The position numbers were made by a program, and so were the translations under genes. Shown piece after piece: positions 9,040 through 20,587 of a DNA stretch of 35,732 bases. The notes beneath the pieces were generated by a model. That model ran no database searches. It saw only the letters and a list, made by a program, of their open reading frames with translations, and was not told the origin of the DNA. This stretch comes from Podochytrium sp. JEL0797 (taxonomy: Eukaryota; Chytridiomycota; Chytridiomycetes; Chytridiales; Chytriomycetaceae). Each line of letters starts with the position of its first letter. Within the stretch, counting starts at the first letter, position 1. Where the stretch lies: contig JADGJG010000157.1 of NCBI GenBank assembly GCA_027596195.1, positions 1 through 35,732 of the forward strand, given 5' to 3'.

Positions 9040-12000
9040 CTAAATGTATTCTTCGACAGAACTTGGTGTTTCTTCTGCCGGGACTCCTTCATCATGCCCG
9101 AAATGGGATTCTTCGACCTCATCCGCCACAATATGAGGAGCAGCTAGGGATTCCTCGCCAACAGAAGTAATTTGATCGAGCCTGATATCATCTTCGATTG
9201 CTTCCGTGTTTGACGATGGAATCTCGTCTGTTGCATCCATGGTATAATCAGGAATTAAATCATCGACTGCAGGAGGTAAGTCCTCATCGTAAACAACCCG
9301 TTCTTCCGCAAAGGGTGCATCCTCTTGAGCAAGTTCGACAAATTCGGCTTTCTCCTGCTGAGTGATATTCGAGAGACTCTTTTTTGATCCCAAGCCAAAA
9401 GCACTTGAAATTCGCGTCGCGCTTCCATGGATGCTCTTTGCAATCGATTCGCGCAAGCTTCCATTACGGCTCGACTTGGAAGGCGGTGATGCATTCTTTA
9501 AGATTGAAACGCTACCGCGTATACTCTGACCTTGAGGTGTTTGGCGCTCATCAAGATGTGATGCTGGATTCTCGGAAGCGGGGACTTCTCCATTGGCAGT
9601 GAAATCGGTTTCTTCCCTGTTCGAATCGGCTGCTTCGCCACTTGGATGCTGATTCTGTTGATCGGCTTCACTGACTGCACTAATTCTAGCACTGTGCCCG
9701 TCAATTCCCGAGGGCAACACAGCCAACTTTCCCCCAAGTCCTAGCGGGTTACCGAAACTTCCACTCCCTTCATCACCTCGCGTCTCATTCGGTTGATCAA
9801 CAGCACTTTCAGCTCTGCTAATCCTCGCACTGTGCGCATCCACGCCCAAAGGCAACACAGCCAACCCTCCCCCAAACCCCTGAAACTCTCTCTCCACCCC
9901 ACCACTACCACCACCACCACTCTCGTCTTCCTCATTCAACTCCATAATCGACCTACTCGCCCCAAACGCCGCCATCATCAACAAATTTCCCTTAAAATTC
10001 CCCGCCACTTCCTCCACGTCTCGAACGCCAAGGGGTTCATTCACCCTCCCCGCGAGGCTTGATCTCCCACTCCCACTTAATCCATTCAGACTCGACCTCT
10101 TGCTCCCGTTCGCGCTTCCTCTTGCATTTTGGCTGGGTCGTCTGCTTCCGTTGGGTTCAGTGTCTCCTTGAATTCGGAGATTTAGCGCGACTTCTTCCCG
10201 GCCAGTTAATTTTTTGCGCATGCTGTACCCGCGGAATGTGCTTTGTAACTTAATAGCAGCCGTTTGTTCTTTATCGTCAGCAAGGTGATCAGCAGAGGTG
10301 GAGGTGAGATTCTGAGATTCCTTCAAGTCAATCGATTCGGTTTCTTCCGTTTGCGCTCGTGTGGAGTCGAACGTGCTCTGAAGTTTCACAGCCGCTTCGT
10401 CCACAATGGTGGAGGAGATATCCTGAACCGGATCGTCCGTCGACTCGGTTGGTTCAATTCGCGATGGTGCGGGCGGCGCGGGCGACAAACCTTGTGAAAC
10501 AGTGTCCACTTTTTCCTCCATTTCAATTGATGGTTCCTCCTCTGCTTCGATTTGGGATAATAACTTCGGTGTGTGAGGAGCTGGGTCTACCGAAGGGGTG
10601 CTGCCTTTTTCGGAATAGATGGAGGGACGTTGAAGAGTGATTTGAACGTCCATAAAGTTGGAGAGTGGTTCAACAGCCAATTTCTCGACTTGACACGTTC
10701 AATTTTAGCGGACTATGGAAAACACGGGGAAACTGGTTCACCTTGAGGCTGTGGCACAACAGTATGTAGATTCACGCTACTCGTGTTATTACTACTGCTC
10801 TCAAACATGTCCACAAACACCTGACTCTGCGCAAACCCCTCCGACTTGAGTCCCGTCGACAACCGTCTCCCCGCTTCCCCTTGCCCAACACTCCCCATAC
10901 TCCCAACAGTCGCAGCCCTCGTCCCACCACCATTCAACCCCGCCTCAAAACTCGCTTCCACATCCCTTTTCCCTTTCACCCTCCCGGAACCCACCTTCCT
11001 CCTCCTCACAACCACAGGCAAAGGAACATGTTCCACCTCTTCCACCGCCATAACCCTCCTCGGCCGCGTCAATCGCTCCAACACAACTGGATCCATCTCC
11101 CTCACTTTTCCACTCCGCACTCTCCGTTGTTCATCCAAGCAGCCGGGGTACACTTCGGGTGCTTTAAAAGGTGGATGAATTTTCCGCGGTTGCGCGAGCT
11201 GTTCGAGACGCTGAAGGTCCGGTGGCCCCGGGATGCGTTTCGGGGTCGGGATTTCAGGTGGCAACGGGTCATTATAGTGTTTCGGACGCGGAATAGCGAG
11301 TTTGGCAAAATACATGTCGCGCGCCGTAGTCGCGGGGTTGTGTTGGAGGATGCGCGCGCGGTTCGGGAGAGTCGAGGGAGACGTTTTGGGACGTGGTGGC
11401 GTGGAGGAAGGTGGGCGGGGTTTGGGTTGGAGTCCGAATTCGTTTTGAATGTGGGTCCATGCGTGTGGGGTGAAGAGGAGTTCGGAATTTTTGATGGAGG
11501 ACCAAGGGTTCGTGAGGCGGAGAAGGAGGAGACGGTTGAGGTGTTCGGTTTCTTGGGTTCGAGCTAGTTTTTGACGTGATGAGTTAGAAATTTTTTGAGC
11601 AGGAAAAAACGCGTCTCACTTTCAATCAAGCGATCCGTCAGAGACTCAATAGCCGGATTTCTGCGAAACTCGAATCCCGACAGCTTGACCTCCTTCAAAT
11701 ATTCGTTGGCCGAAATCGGCCTCATTTTGAGTGACGAGCGATACGCGGCGCGAGGCGATTTTCCCGAGAGTGGTCGCGATGCAGGCGTTTCCGCTGTGAT
11801 TGTTTGTTTGAGGCCACGTAAGATTAAATCTGAACGCGTCCTAGGGGTAGCTTTACCAGAGAGGTATTTTTCACCTCCAGAGGCAACCGCGATTCCACTT
11901 TGTTCTCCACCCGATCCGCCCCTTTTCGTTGGAGTAAACACGGTCCCACTCGTCTCAGTCTCTGTTCGAACCGGCAACACTGGTTTTTGCGACCCAGCAG

Positions 12001-12318
12001 CAGGTGCCACGCCCCCCACCACACCCGCGTTCGAATCAAACGCCACGCGAAGCAACGACGGGGTTCGCGCCAGGTTTTGCGAGTTGGACGTAGCCGCAGA
12101 TTTCAACGCGGACCGCAGGGTGGATCGATCAACGACACTGGATCGTTTGGATGTGGGGTTGCTGGTGGTGACGGGTGGGTCGGACGGGTTTGGGGTGTCC
12201 GAAAATGGACTTCTGTCTGTTTTCGAGACTACTCAGAACCAACGCAAACGATTGTGGAGTACGTGAGGGTGTTGTTGTTACCGTTGGGTTCGGTCAGGCT
12301 GACAACCCTGGACCCCAT
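9040..12318 (-). CDS. IQ-motif protein with THEG-like repeats, 1038 aa, 4 exons (probable axoneme protein)
   Basis: My model is exons 12318-12282, 12228-11620, 11563-10742 and 10688-9040. Introns are 53, 56 and 53 nt, all phase 1, and the total of 3117 nt stays in frame. Residues ~215-490 contain spaced motifs resembling THEG repeats: 'AKLAIPRPKHYNDP', 'LEQLAQPRKIHPP', 'LERLTRPRR'. Exon 4 has a clear IQ motif ('AAIKLQSTFRGYSMRKK', ~residues 635-655), a degenerate one before it ('AAVKLQSTFDS') and an internal duplication ('LAVLPLGVDAHSARIS' and 'LAVLPSGIDGHSARIS'). IQ motifs bind calmodulin or centrin; THEG-type proteins are microtubule-associated sperm proteins. An axonemal role is inference, supported by DRC3 at 21364. 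Much of the rest is low complexity. Confidence 0.75.
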
Positions 12319-12403
12319 TTCTCAATCAAGAACAATGGGGAAATCTCTTTTTGTGTGTATGTGAAAATCAAACGAAAAAACTAATAAAAACAGAACGATG
12401 GTT

Positions 12404-12946
12404 TCAAAGGGAGACAAGCAACGCGAGAACGAGTGCGAAGCAAGAAACTTTGGATACTACCCCTTTTGCCTTCTGTACAGTTACAGGGCCCCCGCTGGAT
12501 GGAGCCGGAGGTGGAGCAGGTCTCTGGCCCACTCGAACTGTGGTTTCAGAAACTGTCGAAGAGGAATGGCTTTTGCTTGATCCATGGGTATGCGTCGAAG
12601 TGGCCGTCGCGTTCTTTTCTGATGCAGTCGCATGCACCGCAGCAGGCGATCCATGCAGCATCGACACCGGAATGATCTCGTGAGCCACATCTGAAATGGG
12701 AGCAAGACTCTTGGTCTTGGTGCTTTGAAGAGAGGTATGGGGCTTGCTGGACAACTGCGATTTTGCAGCGGCCAGTTTTGCGGCGCTTTGGGACTGACCA
12801 GCTTGTGCAATTTGCAACTACTTGGCTTCCGGCAAATTGATACCCAGAAAATCGGCGCAAGTAGAATTCAAGCTTCTTGTCTAAATTTTGGGGGTTAAAA
12901 AATTGCGATAAATGGACACTCTTACGATTGTGAACACGGTTTTCAT
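12404..12946 (-). CDS. Small Ser/Thr-rich secreted protein, probable GPI anchor
   Basis: The main exon is 12404-12817 (stop at 12404), preceded by an acceptor AAGTAG. A 108-nt intron with donor GTAAGAG joins it in phase to ATG at 12944-12946, giving MKTVFTILQIAQAGQ at the N terminus. This is a weak but plausible signal peptide with an A-Q-A cleavage site. The middle is rich in Ser, Thr, His, Ala and Pro ('PAPPPAPSSGGP'). The protein ends in a hydrophobic tail 'CFALVLALLVSL' after a small-residue stretch, as in GPI-anchored cell-wall proteins. The first exon is uncertain. It lies between the IQ gene and the divergent RhoGAP gene. Confidence 0.45.
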
Positions 12947-13032
12947 TTCCTTGATGGTACAATTTCCAAGCTTGCTGTTTACTGAGCACGAGGTAAACTT
13001 GGTTGCGTTGAGCCCGGTGCACAAGTCAGTAA

Positions 13033-14480
13033 ATGTCGCGTTGGTTTGAAGAATGCTGTGGGTCGCAAAAAATCAAACAAAAAACGATGCAGGCGTGGAG
13101 GGACACAGCGAAAGAGGCTGCCCTTGCGTTCAAAGAGCTCCACAGCGAGACGCTCAAGCCACTCGCACACGAGTACTACCAAAGCGCAGCGACAACAGTC
13201 AACGCCTACTTTGAAGACGGCGAGGCGTCGCCTGGTTCGTCTCTAGGCAACGAGTCGTCGTCCCTAGGAAACAACCAGGCGTCCCTAGGCAGCGCATCCT
13301 CCGTCTTTGGAAAGCGGCTCTCTGCAGCGCCAAGCGAAAAGGGCGTCCCTTTGGTCGTTGTGCTGTGCGTGGCAAAAGTGGCTGCCGATGCAGCAGAGCA
13401 TGTTGGCATGTATCGCGTGTCGGGTGCACATTCGCAGGTTTGTTATTGGTTGTTCTTCTATGCAGTATTCATTCGCTAACTCGCAACACAGATCCAACTG
13501 TTCAGATAATTATTCTCCATCCACGATTCGCCAACAGAGCTCGAATTCGCACACTGTGACATTGATACGCAGCCTCCCTCCTCAAGGCCTACTTTCGCGA
13601 ACTCGATGATCTCCTGTTTCCATACGACCTCGATTTCGGAAAGCAAACCCACCTCTGCGACCCCGAAGGCAACTGCGATGCTCCAACCTATGAGAGCATT
13701 CGGTCCATGTGTGCCAATTTGCCCATCGTGAATTATTGCACCTTGAGACTTCTCTTGGCCCATTTGGACGAAATTCAGCAACATTCCGAGGTCAACAAAA
13801 TGACGCTGACCAATTTGACGCTCGTGTTTTCGCCAACTCTCAAGATTTCATCGAGTCTGTTGATTTGTCTTGTCAAGAACCGCAAGATTTTCTTTGAAGT
13901 GAGTGGAGGGAAAGTGAGCGCAGCGAAGGCGAAGCGAAGCGATTGGGCGCGTTGTCATTCCACGAATGCGGCACGAAACAAACAACCCCAACCCGCCATT
14001 CCAAAACCCCCCAGACGCGATGATTCTAACTCTAATACCTGCCCCCAGAAGCCAAACCCGCCCACCCTCGCCCCAACCTCCCCTGTTACCCTCGCCCCAT
14101 CGAAACCACCGCGAAAAGCTGCCCCACCCCCACCACCCTCAAAACGAAACACATCAACCGAACCAGTCGTACCACAATACACTGCTCCCCCCGCCCCCCG
14201 CCTGAGAACCCCGTCCCTAGAGCAACTGAACCAGCCGCGTCCACGGCCAATTGTCGTTCCACCGCGGCCGGAATCCGGTACCCGAATGTCCACCCCGAGT
14301 CTGGGACGAAATGGAGGAAGTAGTACTGGCAGCAGCAGCAGTACTGTGGCGGATCAAATAGCGAAAATGCAGTTGGGTGGCGGGGCTGCCGCTGTCGTTG
14401 TGAATGAGAATGTTGGTGGTGCAGGGAGCAAGAGAGGCCCACCACCCCCACCGCCTGCATCTAGAAGAACCGGTGTGTAG
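13033..14480 (+). CDS. Rho GTPase-activating protein with proline-rich tail (apparent nonsense codon and frameshift)
   Basis: Exons are 13033-13437, 13492-13898 and 14049-14480. The RhoGAP domain begins at 'GVPLVVVLCVAKVAAD' and has the arginine-finger loop 'GMYRVSG'. It continues 'IQLFR-stop-LFSIHDSPTELEF', then, after a one-base loss near 13565, 'YAASLLKAYFRELDDLLFP', 'TLRLLLAHLDEI' and 'NKMTLTNLTLVFSPTL'. The TAA at 13507-13509 sits where CAA (Gln) would fit. No alternative splice I tried rescues the frame without removing domain core. The tail is Pro-rich ('PPPPPPASRRTGV'; several PxxP), suited to SH3 partners. Family role: stimulates GTP hydrolysis by Rho/Cdc42-type GTPases. It is either a recent pseudogene or a gene with local sequence errors. 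Confidence 0.7.
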
Positions 14481-14531
14481 AAGACTCGTCGGAAGAATAA
14501 ATAAACTCGATCGACGAAAAAACTCGCACAT

Positions 14532-14894
14532 ATGGCCTCCAAACTCCTCAAGAAGCACTCAGGCCTCCAAACGGACGTCCTCCACATCTATCGCCACCTC
14601 CTCAAAACAGCCACCTCCGCCATCCACTCGACCCTCGCCTCCGCACCAGCGTCCACGCCTGCATCATCCATCGAACAAAAACTCAACGTCTATGCTGCGA
14701 TCCGATCCGAATTCACAGCCAATAAGCTCAAATACGCAACCACGAGCCACGCGGCGATTGAGCATCTCGTACGGAAGGGGAAGCGGAGTCTCGAAATGAT
14801 TCAGCGGTTGGGAGTCGGGATGGATGGGATTTCGATGCCGAGGGTGGAGGGGAATGCGACGGGGAGGAAGAAGTGGGGGCAGTATATGCTTTGA
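14532..14894 (+). CDS. SDH6: LYR-family succinate dehydrogenase assembly factor 1
   Basis: This is an intronless 120-aa protein beginning MASKLLKKHSGLQTDVLHIY. It shows the SDHAF1/Sdh6 layout: 'SGLQ-x-DVLHIYRHLLK' (the LYR motif appears as IYR, with conserved Arg), then 'IRSEFTANK', then 'IEHLVRKGKRSLEMI'. The family is mitochondrial and helps mature the iron-sulfur subunit of complex II. An Ala/Ser/Pro-rich insert ('SAPASTPASS') makes it longer than the yeast protein. The start follows the RhoGAP gene's stop by ~50 bp. Confidence 0.85.
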   Translation: MASKLLKKHSGLQTDVLHIYRHLLKTATSAIHSTLASAPASTPASSIEQKLNVYAAIRSEFTANKLKYATTSHAAIEHLVRKGKRSLEMIQRLGVGMDGISMPRVEGNATGRKKWGQYML

Positions 14895-15236
14895 TGCTGT
14901 GTTGAAGCTGAAGCTGATGATGAGGGGTGGTCGGTTGTCGCTGAATCGAAAAAAATAGAAGCTGTTCGAAATGCAGATATTACCATTTTTGTTACGGAAA
15001 CCTCGTTTATCCCGCTTTCCGAATTCGAAATTCGCAAGTCGCGTTCAAAATCCGAAGCTTTTGGTTGATCGGGCAAAGTGAATTTCTCTTCTTGATCTTC
15101 CCTCCTCACTTCTGCTTCCGTTGCCAGTCGCCGATAACGTCACACCCTTAATCTCCAAATGCATCTAAGTATTGTGAATATGTATAAAACATTTTGAAAA
15201 TAGATTTTTGACAGAAACTTCCCACGAAAAGTCAAC

Positions 15237-16817
15237 ATGGCTCCCACACTGACTGCCGGAGAAGAATGCAAAGCCGCCGCCCAGGCCCTTTCCGCATTTA
15301 CAGGAACGGGATCGGGTGGAAACTGTATCCCCAAGTGAGTATAAACAGCTCGTTGGCTTGGGGTTAAAATTGACTGTCTCCTCACCACGCCAGGAACTTC
15401 ATCTCCATGGCCCAAGCGATCGCCATCTTCCGCGGCGAAAACGGCGTGGCCATGGTTCGCTTAAAGTCCGGCGGTGCGTCCTTTCACCCTCACTGAGATT
15501 CAATTTGAGGCTCATCCACCCCCACCTATCATACAGACTGGTCCGCCCCTTGCGCCATCATCCTCGAAGTCCCGCACGGCGGAAGCGTTCAATACGCTCA
15601 AGACACGGTCCTCATGTTCATGTCAGAACCCGCCGTGCTTGCACTCGTGTCACGCACGCGGTTGATTTTGGATGGGACGCATCGGTTCGAGGCGGGAGTG
15701 TATTCAGCGTCGGGGAGTATCAATTCGGGGATTGGTGAGTCGGAGTTTTGTTTTTGAACGGTTGGCCGGAGCTAAAAATCATCCTTTTTGGGCTTAAGAT
15801 ATTTATGGATACGTGCGGTTCAATAACCAATTCACTCCTGCCCCTTTGCTCAAAAATATGGCTGGTTGGGGTGTAAGAGAAGATATGACGAGACATGCAC
15901 GATGGCACGGTGTGGAGGTCACTTGGGCCGACGTGTTGATGGTACCCACCCCCCTCCCCCGCCACACCCTTTTCTCTCTCCCCACTCTTTTTGGATATTC
16001 ACTCAACCCAAAAAAGAACAAAATCACCGTCGACCGATCCAGCATCGGAAACGCTCTCTATTTGGTCGTCAATATCGCTGCCGGCGGAAACTCACAAGGC
16101 GTAATCGAAGTGAACGGCCGCAAAAACTACGCGGACCTCGACAAACTGGCGACCCGAATCGGCCTCGACGGCGAACCCCCGCGCGTGAGCGTCACGAACC
16201 AAGGTCCGAGTGCTGAACAACTCGCCGCCGAACAGTTGAAGAGACAGCAGGAGTCGATGAAGCAGTTGTTGATGCAGCAGCAGAGGGAGCAGCAGCAGCT
16301 TGCGATGCAGCAGCAGCAACAGCAGCAGATGATGGGACAACAAGGGTGTGGGATGATGAATGGAGGGTTTGGGAACGGGATGGGGGGAGGGTTTGGGGCA
16401 GCGGGGACTGGGATTCAGGGATACATGTCTCCGACGATGGTTCCAGGCCAAATGACTTCTCCCGCGTTGGGTGGAGTCGCAGCAATGCCTGGGTCCGGAT
16501 ACACCAACTCTCCCACCTCGCTGCGAAGTTTCTCGGGCAACTTGCTGTCCCCGAACCTGCAACAATCCGCCATGTTTGGAGGCGCAGGCGGGGCAGGCCC
16601 TCAGAGGAGCTTCTCGGGCAACAACATGATTCCGCAAGAACTGTTGATTCAACAGCAGCAACATCAGATTGACAGCGCGCAGTTCAATGTGGGCACTGCG
16701 AGTATTGAGGAGCAGTTGAGGCGGCTGAAGCAGCAGACGAGTCAGATTGAGCAGGAGCAGCAGCAGATTCAGATGGCGAAGCAGGGGTTGGGTGGTGGTG
16801 GCGGGGGGTGGATGTGA
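15237..16817 (+). CDS. SYLF (Ysc84/SH3YL1-like) domain protein with Gln-rich tail, 439 aa
   Basis: Five exons: 15237-15334, 15394-15473, 15537-15734, 15799-15941 and 16017-16817; the frame closes exactly. The N-terminal ~230 residues resemble a divergent SYLF domain: 'NFISMAQAIAIFRGENGVAM', 'DWSAPCAIILEV', 'DTVLMFMSEPAVLALVSRT', 'DIYGYVRFN'. SYLF domains bind phosphoinositides, and in Ysc84 also actin, at endocytic sites. The long last exon encodes a Gln-rich coiled coil ('QQQREQQQLAMQQQQQQQ'), a Gly/Met-rich stretch, two 'SLRSFSGN'/'QRSFSGN' boxes and a final Gln-rich coil. There is no SH3 domain. The SYLF call rests on pattern rather than invariant residues. Confidence 0.6.
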
Positions 16818-17001
16818 AGATTTGGTTTTTGGATTTTGCATGGAGGCTTGGTGGGGTTCTTTGGGGGGTATTGGTCAATTGAGAAGAAGGGCATAAAGTA
16901 ACTTTTTGGGTATTAATGCCCCTTTTCCGACTTTCATTTTCAAACAAGCGGGGGCTGAGCCGGCAACCGCAATTCCCAAAAAACGTCAGAGTTGTCGAAG
17001 A

Positions 17002-17592
17002 ATGGGAACCTGTTTCAGCCGACGAGCACGTGTACCAGTGCAACCTCCTCCACTTTCTCTCACTCTCGCACCCGCCCTTGTCTTTGCCGTGTTGTGGGCA
17101 GGCGCGATTGGAATGCTTGTCGACCTTCTCGCCAAGATCCCCAACGACCCATTCATCTCGGGAATCACTAACACAACACCACCCGAACCCACATACACCA
17201 CCAAACAATCCATGATCCTCGCCATCAACATTGGTCTTGCGATTGTCGGACTCGTGTTTCTCGGTTTGATTCCATTCCTTCTCGAAATGTGGTGGCGCCC
17301 ACAGTTTCTCCGCGACCGGCCGGACCTGCGGAAACGGTACCTCGCGTGGATCAGCGTTGCGATTCGTTTCATGGTGTTGGAACCGAGTTTGATTCTCGTG
17401 TTGATTGTTGGGGTTGAGTTGGCGGTCGGGGCGAGTGGAGACACATCAATTGGTTGGTTGGTTGGATTGAATGGGATTGTGACGGTGTTGTGTGTGCCGT
17501 CGTTTGTGATTTCGATCGTGTTTTTGACGCAGGGAATGTGGAAGGAAGCGGGGATGGAGGAGAGATTCATGAAGAGGAGGCGGTGTTGTTGA
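17002..17592 (+). CDS. Four-transmembrane protein with lipidation-type ends, 196 aa
   Basis: I chose ATG 17002 because it gives MGTCFSRR, a Gly2/Cys4 signature typical of N-myristoylation plus palmitoylation; the frame is open further upstream without another ATG. Four hydrophobic segments follow ('LAPALVFAVLWAGAIGMLV', 'MILAINIGLAIVGLVFLGLI', 'LILVLIVGVELAVG', 'VTVLCVPSFVISIVFL'), separated by a lumenal-looking N-glycosylation site (NTT) and a basic loop. The protein ends 'KRRRCC', a basic stretch with two terminal Cys. I do not recognise the family. No introns. Confidence 0.6.
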   Translation: MGTCFSRRARVPVQPPPLSLTLAPALVFAVLWAGAIGMLVDLLAKIPNDPFISGITNTTPPEPTYTTKQSMILAINIGLAIVGLVFLGLIPFLLEMWWRPQFLRDRPDLRKRYLAWISVAIRFMVLEPSLILVLIVGVELAVGASGDTSIGWLVGLNGIVTVLCVPSFVISIVFLTQGMWKEAGMEERFMKRRRCC

Positions 17593-17711
17593 TCTGGACT
17601 ACTCCACAAATTATAAGTACGTTTTAATTGAGAATAGAGCAGCGCTTAACGACCAAGCGCACTTTTTTTTTTTTTGCACCAAACCCACTTCCCCCCTTAC
17701 CTCATTCTCGC

Positions 17712-20452
17712 ATGGCCAAAAAGGGCAAGAAATCCGCATCTTCCACACCGGCGAAACCATCCACGAAGGAATCTGTCGCCGTTGAATCCCCGCAAAAGAA
17801 GCCGACTCCCGTCGCTGCCGACCACTGGTTCAACGACCCCGCATTGACCGAAGACCCTCTCGCCCTTCGCTTCAAAGAGATTTGCGCAAACGAATCCAAC
17901 GACGAGAATGCTGTATCCCACCTATCCACCTGTCCACCCCTGTCCTCCCTCCTTGCAATCGATTGCGAGATGGTCGAAGTTGCTTCCGTGGTGCACCTGT
18001 CCAAGGAGGAAGAGGAGGCTAGGAAGATTCCCGAAGAGTTGAGAAACAGACCCAAAACGCTGTTGCAGTCGCAGTTGGCAAGAGTGTCGATCGTGGATGG
18101 GTACGGCAAGGTGGTGTTGGATTCGTTCGTGTTGCCGACAGATCCGGTTGTGGATTATAGGACCGAGTGGTCTGGAGTGACACCAGAGAAGTTGAAAGGA
18201 GGTGAGAGATTGGAGTTGATCGAGTTTGGTTTTGGTGCATTGAGCTGTGCGTTGCTTAATCTGCGTTTATGACAGCACCCTCATTCGACGAGATTGCCAA
18301 GGTTTACAACAAGATTGTCACCGAGAAAAGCGTGGTCGTGGGTCAATCGATCGACAATGATCTCAAAGTGTTGCATCTCGACATTCCCATGGAACGCGTT
18401 CGAGACACGGCCTTGTTTTACCAGCGGTTCCACCCGCATCGCAGAACTTTTGGGTTGAAGACCTTGGCCAAGAGATGTTTGGATTTGGACATTCAGGATG
18501 GACAGCACGACTCTGTATGTATTCATTTTTCAATTTTTCTCAGCTCTCCTTTCTGAACCCTGCGCCGCCCTTTCCAGATTATCGATGCCAGAACCTCCCT
18601 CCTCGTATACCGCCAAATCCGCACCATCTGGGAACTCACCCACCCACTCCACGAGCCCCTCCCAGCCAACTTCTCAGACCCACGTCCACCCCCAATCCCC
18701 GTCCTCCCTGACCTCCCAACCGGATTCCTCGCCGCCGTCGAAGAAATGCGCCCCAAAGCCCCCACCCACGTGTTCCCAAACGCCTCCACCCCCGACGCGA
18801 CGCCACAAACCCCTCCCCCGGTCCAACAACCCGCGATCCGGTTCTCCATGACTGGACCCCCGACTTTATTCAACGACGAAACCAACACTCCCATCGATAT
18901 CCTCGATTCCACGGACGCAGTCGACTCCCCGCGTGATTCGGGCCCCATTGCCACAATCCCGTTCCCGTTCCTCCGCGCGTCTCCGTCCAAATCCGGCGAA
19001 CTCACCTCCACACAAGTCATCAAAGCATTCTACCCGCTGAATCTGCAAGGAGAACTGCGTCGCGCTGAGAAGGTGGGCGTGTTGAGACTCGCGGGAGCGC
19101 CGTATTGGCTTGTTCCGGACGGATCGGTTGTGGATCCGGATGTGAATCAGGTTGGGGTGGATGAGGTGTTGGAGAAGATTGGGGAGAAGGTTGTGGTAGA
19201 TACGAGTGTGCCTGGGAAGAAGAAGCGGAAGAGAGAGGTTGGGGAGGATGATGGGGAGGAGAAGGAAGGGGAGGAGGGGAAAAAGGGTGGTGAGGATGTT
19301 GTGATGGATGAAGCTGCGTCTGGATCTGTTGTTGCTGCTGCTGCGAGCCCAGCACCTCTCGCCAAGGGCACTTTTGTGTCGACGCGATTGAAGCACAGCA
19401 TGCAGTGGTTGGCTTCGATTGACGAGAAGCAAAAGCTCAAAAAGCAGAAGGAGTATGCGCGCAAAAAGGTCAGGAAGGCGGAGAAATGGGCGGCCAAGGT
19501 TGCGGCAAATGGTGGAGTGCCTCCCCCGAAACCCGTTAAGAAGGTCACGAAGGAGAAGACGGCGTCGTTGGTGGATGCTGCGAAGCAGTTTTTGGAGATT
19601 GCGAATGGGGGTAGTGGTGCGTTGGGTGGGGAGGCGGGAGAGGCGCTTGCGGTTTCCGAGACTGTGGCCGAACCCGCGACTCTTGATGCCGGAGCGTCTG
19701 AACCTGCCGTTGTCGAAGCACCTGCCACTTCCAAATCAAAGAAGAGCAAGAAATCTGCCCCTGTCGTTGAGGAGCCCCCGGTCGCTGTCGTCGAAACTCC
19801 TTCCAAACCCTCGAAGAGCAAGAAATCCACCCCGGCCGTTGAAGAACCCACCCTCGCCGTCGCCGAGGAAGCCTCCGTCGTTGTCGAAACCCCTTCGAAA
19901 TCCAAAAAGTCCAAGAAATCGGCTGCCGTCGATGCCGTCCTTGTCGAATCCGTTGTTGATGAGGTCCCGGAATCCAAAAAGTCCTCCAAAAAGTCCAAGA
20001 AAGCTGCCGTCAGCGTCGAGGAGGAACAACCCGTTGCCGAGTCGGTCTCTGAGAAGAAGAAGTCCAAGCGCAGCAAGACTGTTTCGGACGAACCATCTGT
20101 CATTGAAGCCGTTGAGATGGAGGAGCCCGTCAAAAAGTCCAAGAAGGCCAAGAAGGCGGTGAAGGACGAGCTCGAAACTGCCGCAGTCACGCCAAAGTCG
20201 TCCAAGAAGTCCAAGTCCGACAAGGATGACGGCGAGTTTGCCAAAAAGTCGAAGAAGCGCTCCAAGGATGTGGTAGATGAGGACGATGTTGATACCGTGA
20301 AGGAGGCGAAGAAGAGCAAGAAATCGAAGAAGGATGCTGTGGAAGATGATGCCGTCGTGGAAAAGAAGAAGTCGAAGAAGTCAAAGAAGGACGCTGTGGT
20401 GGAGGATGCCGAGGCAGCACCGTCCAAAAAGTCAAAATCAAAGAAAGAATAA
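17712..20452 (+). CDS. DEDDh 3'-5' RNA exonuclease (Rex4/REXO4-like) with long Lys/Ser-rich tail, 867 aa
   Basis: Exons are 17712-18201, 18276-18514 and 18578-20452. ExoI is 'LAIDCEMVEV' (Asp84, Glu86), ExoII is 'VVGQSIDNDLKVL', and ExoIII is 'IQDGQHDSIIDART', which supplies the catalytic His and Asp. 'VDYRTEWSGVTPEKL' and 'RTFGLKTLAKRCL' match the Rex4 core. Family members trim or process RNA, Rex4 acting in rRNA maturation in the nucleolus. After the nuclease the protein runs for more than 500 residues, ending in many 'KKSKKSKK' blocks separated by acidic/Val-rich spacers, a nucleolar-type composition. Typical Rex4 proteins are about 300 residues, so the tail is unusual. No splice signal splits the last exon. 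Confidence 0.8.
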
Positions 20453-20587
20453 ATTAATTAGTTATTTTCGAACTCGTTTGCGTGAAGGAGAAAGTGGAAT
20501 AAATGTCGTGTCCAAGCCACCTGTCGTGTCACCGACGCATAAAAAGCTGAATTCTTTGCGAGCAATCACATCAAAAAACCGCCTCGA

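Noticed and set aside
13425..13575. Alternative RhoGAP splice from GTGCAC (13425) to CGCAG (~13572) avoiding both lesions
   Set aside because: It keeps frame but removes a block ('IQLF...EFAH') that fits the RhoGAP fold, so it would not give a functional domain.
16092..16841. 249-codon minus-strand ORF opposite the SYLF gene's Gln-rich tail
   Set aside because: The Leu-rich translation is the complement of CAG/CAA repeats; the plus-strand reading has five phased exons.
19147..20427. 426-codon minus-strand ORF opposite the exonuclease tail
   Set aside because: It is the antisense shadow of the Lys/Ser-rich repeat (giving Phe/Ser/Asp runs); the plus-strand gene has clear exonuclease motifs and splicing.
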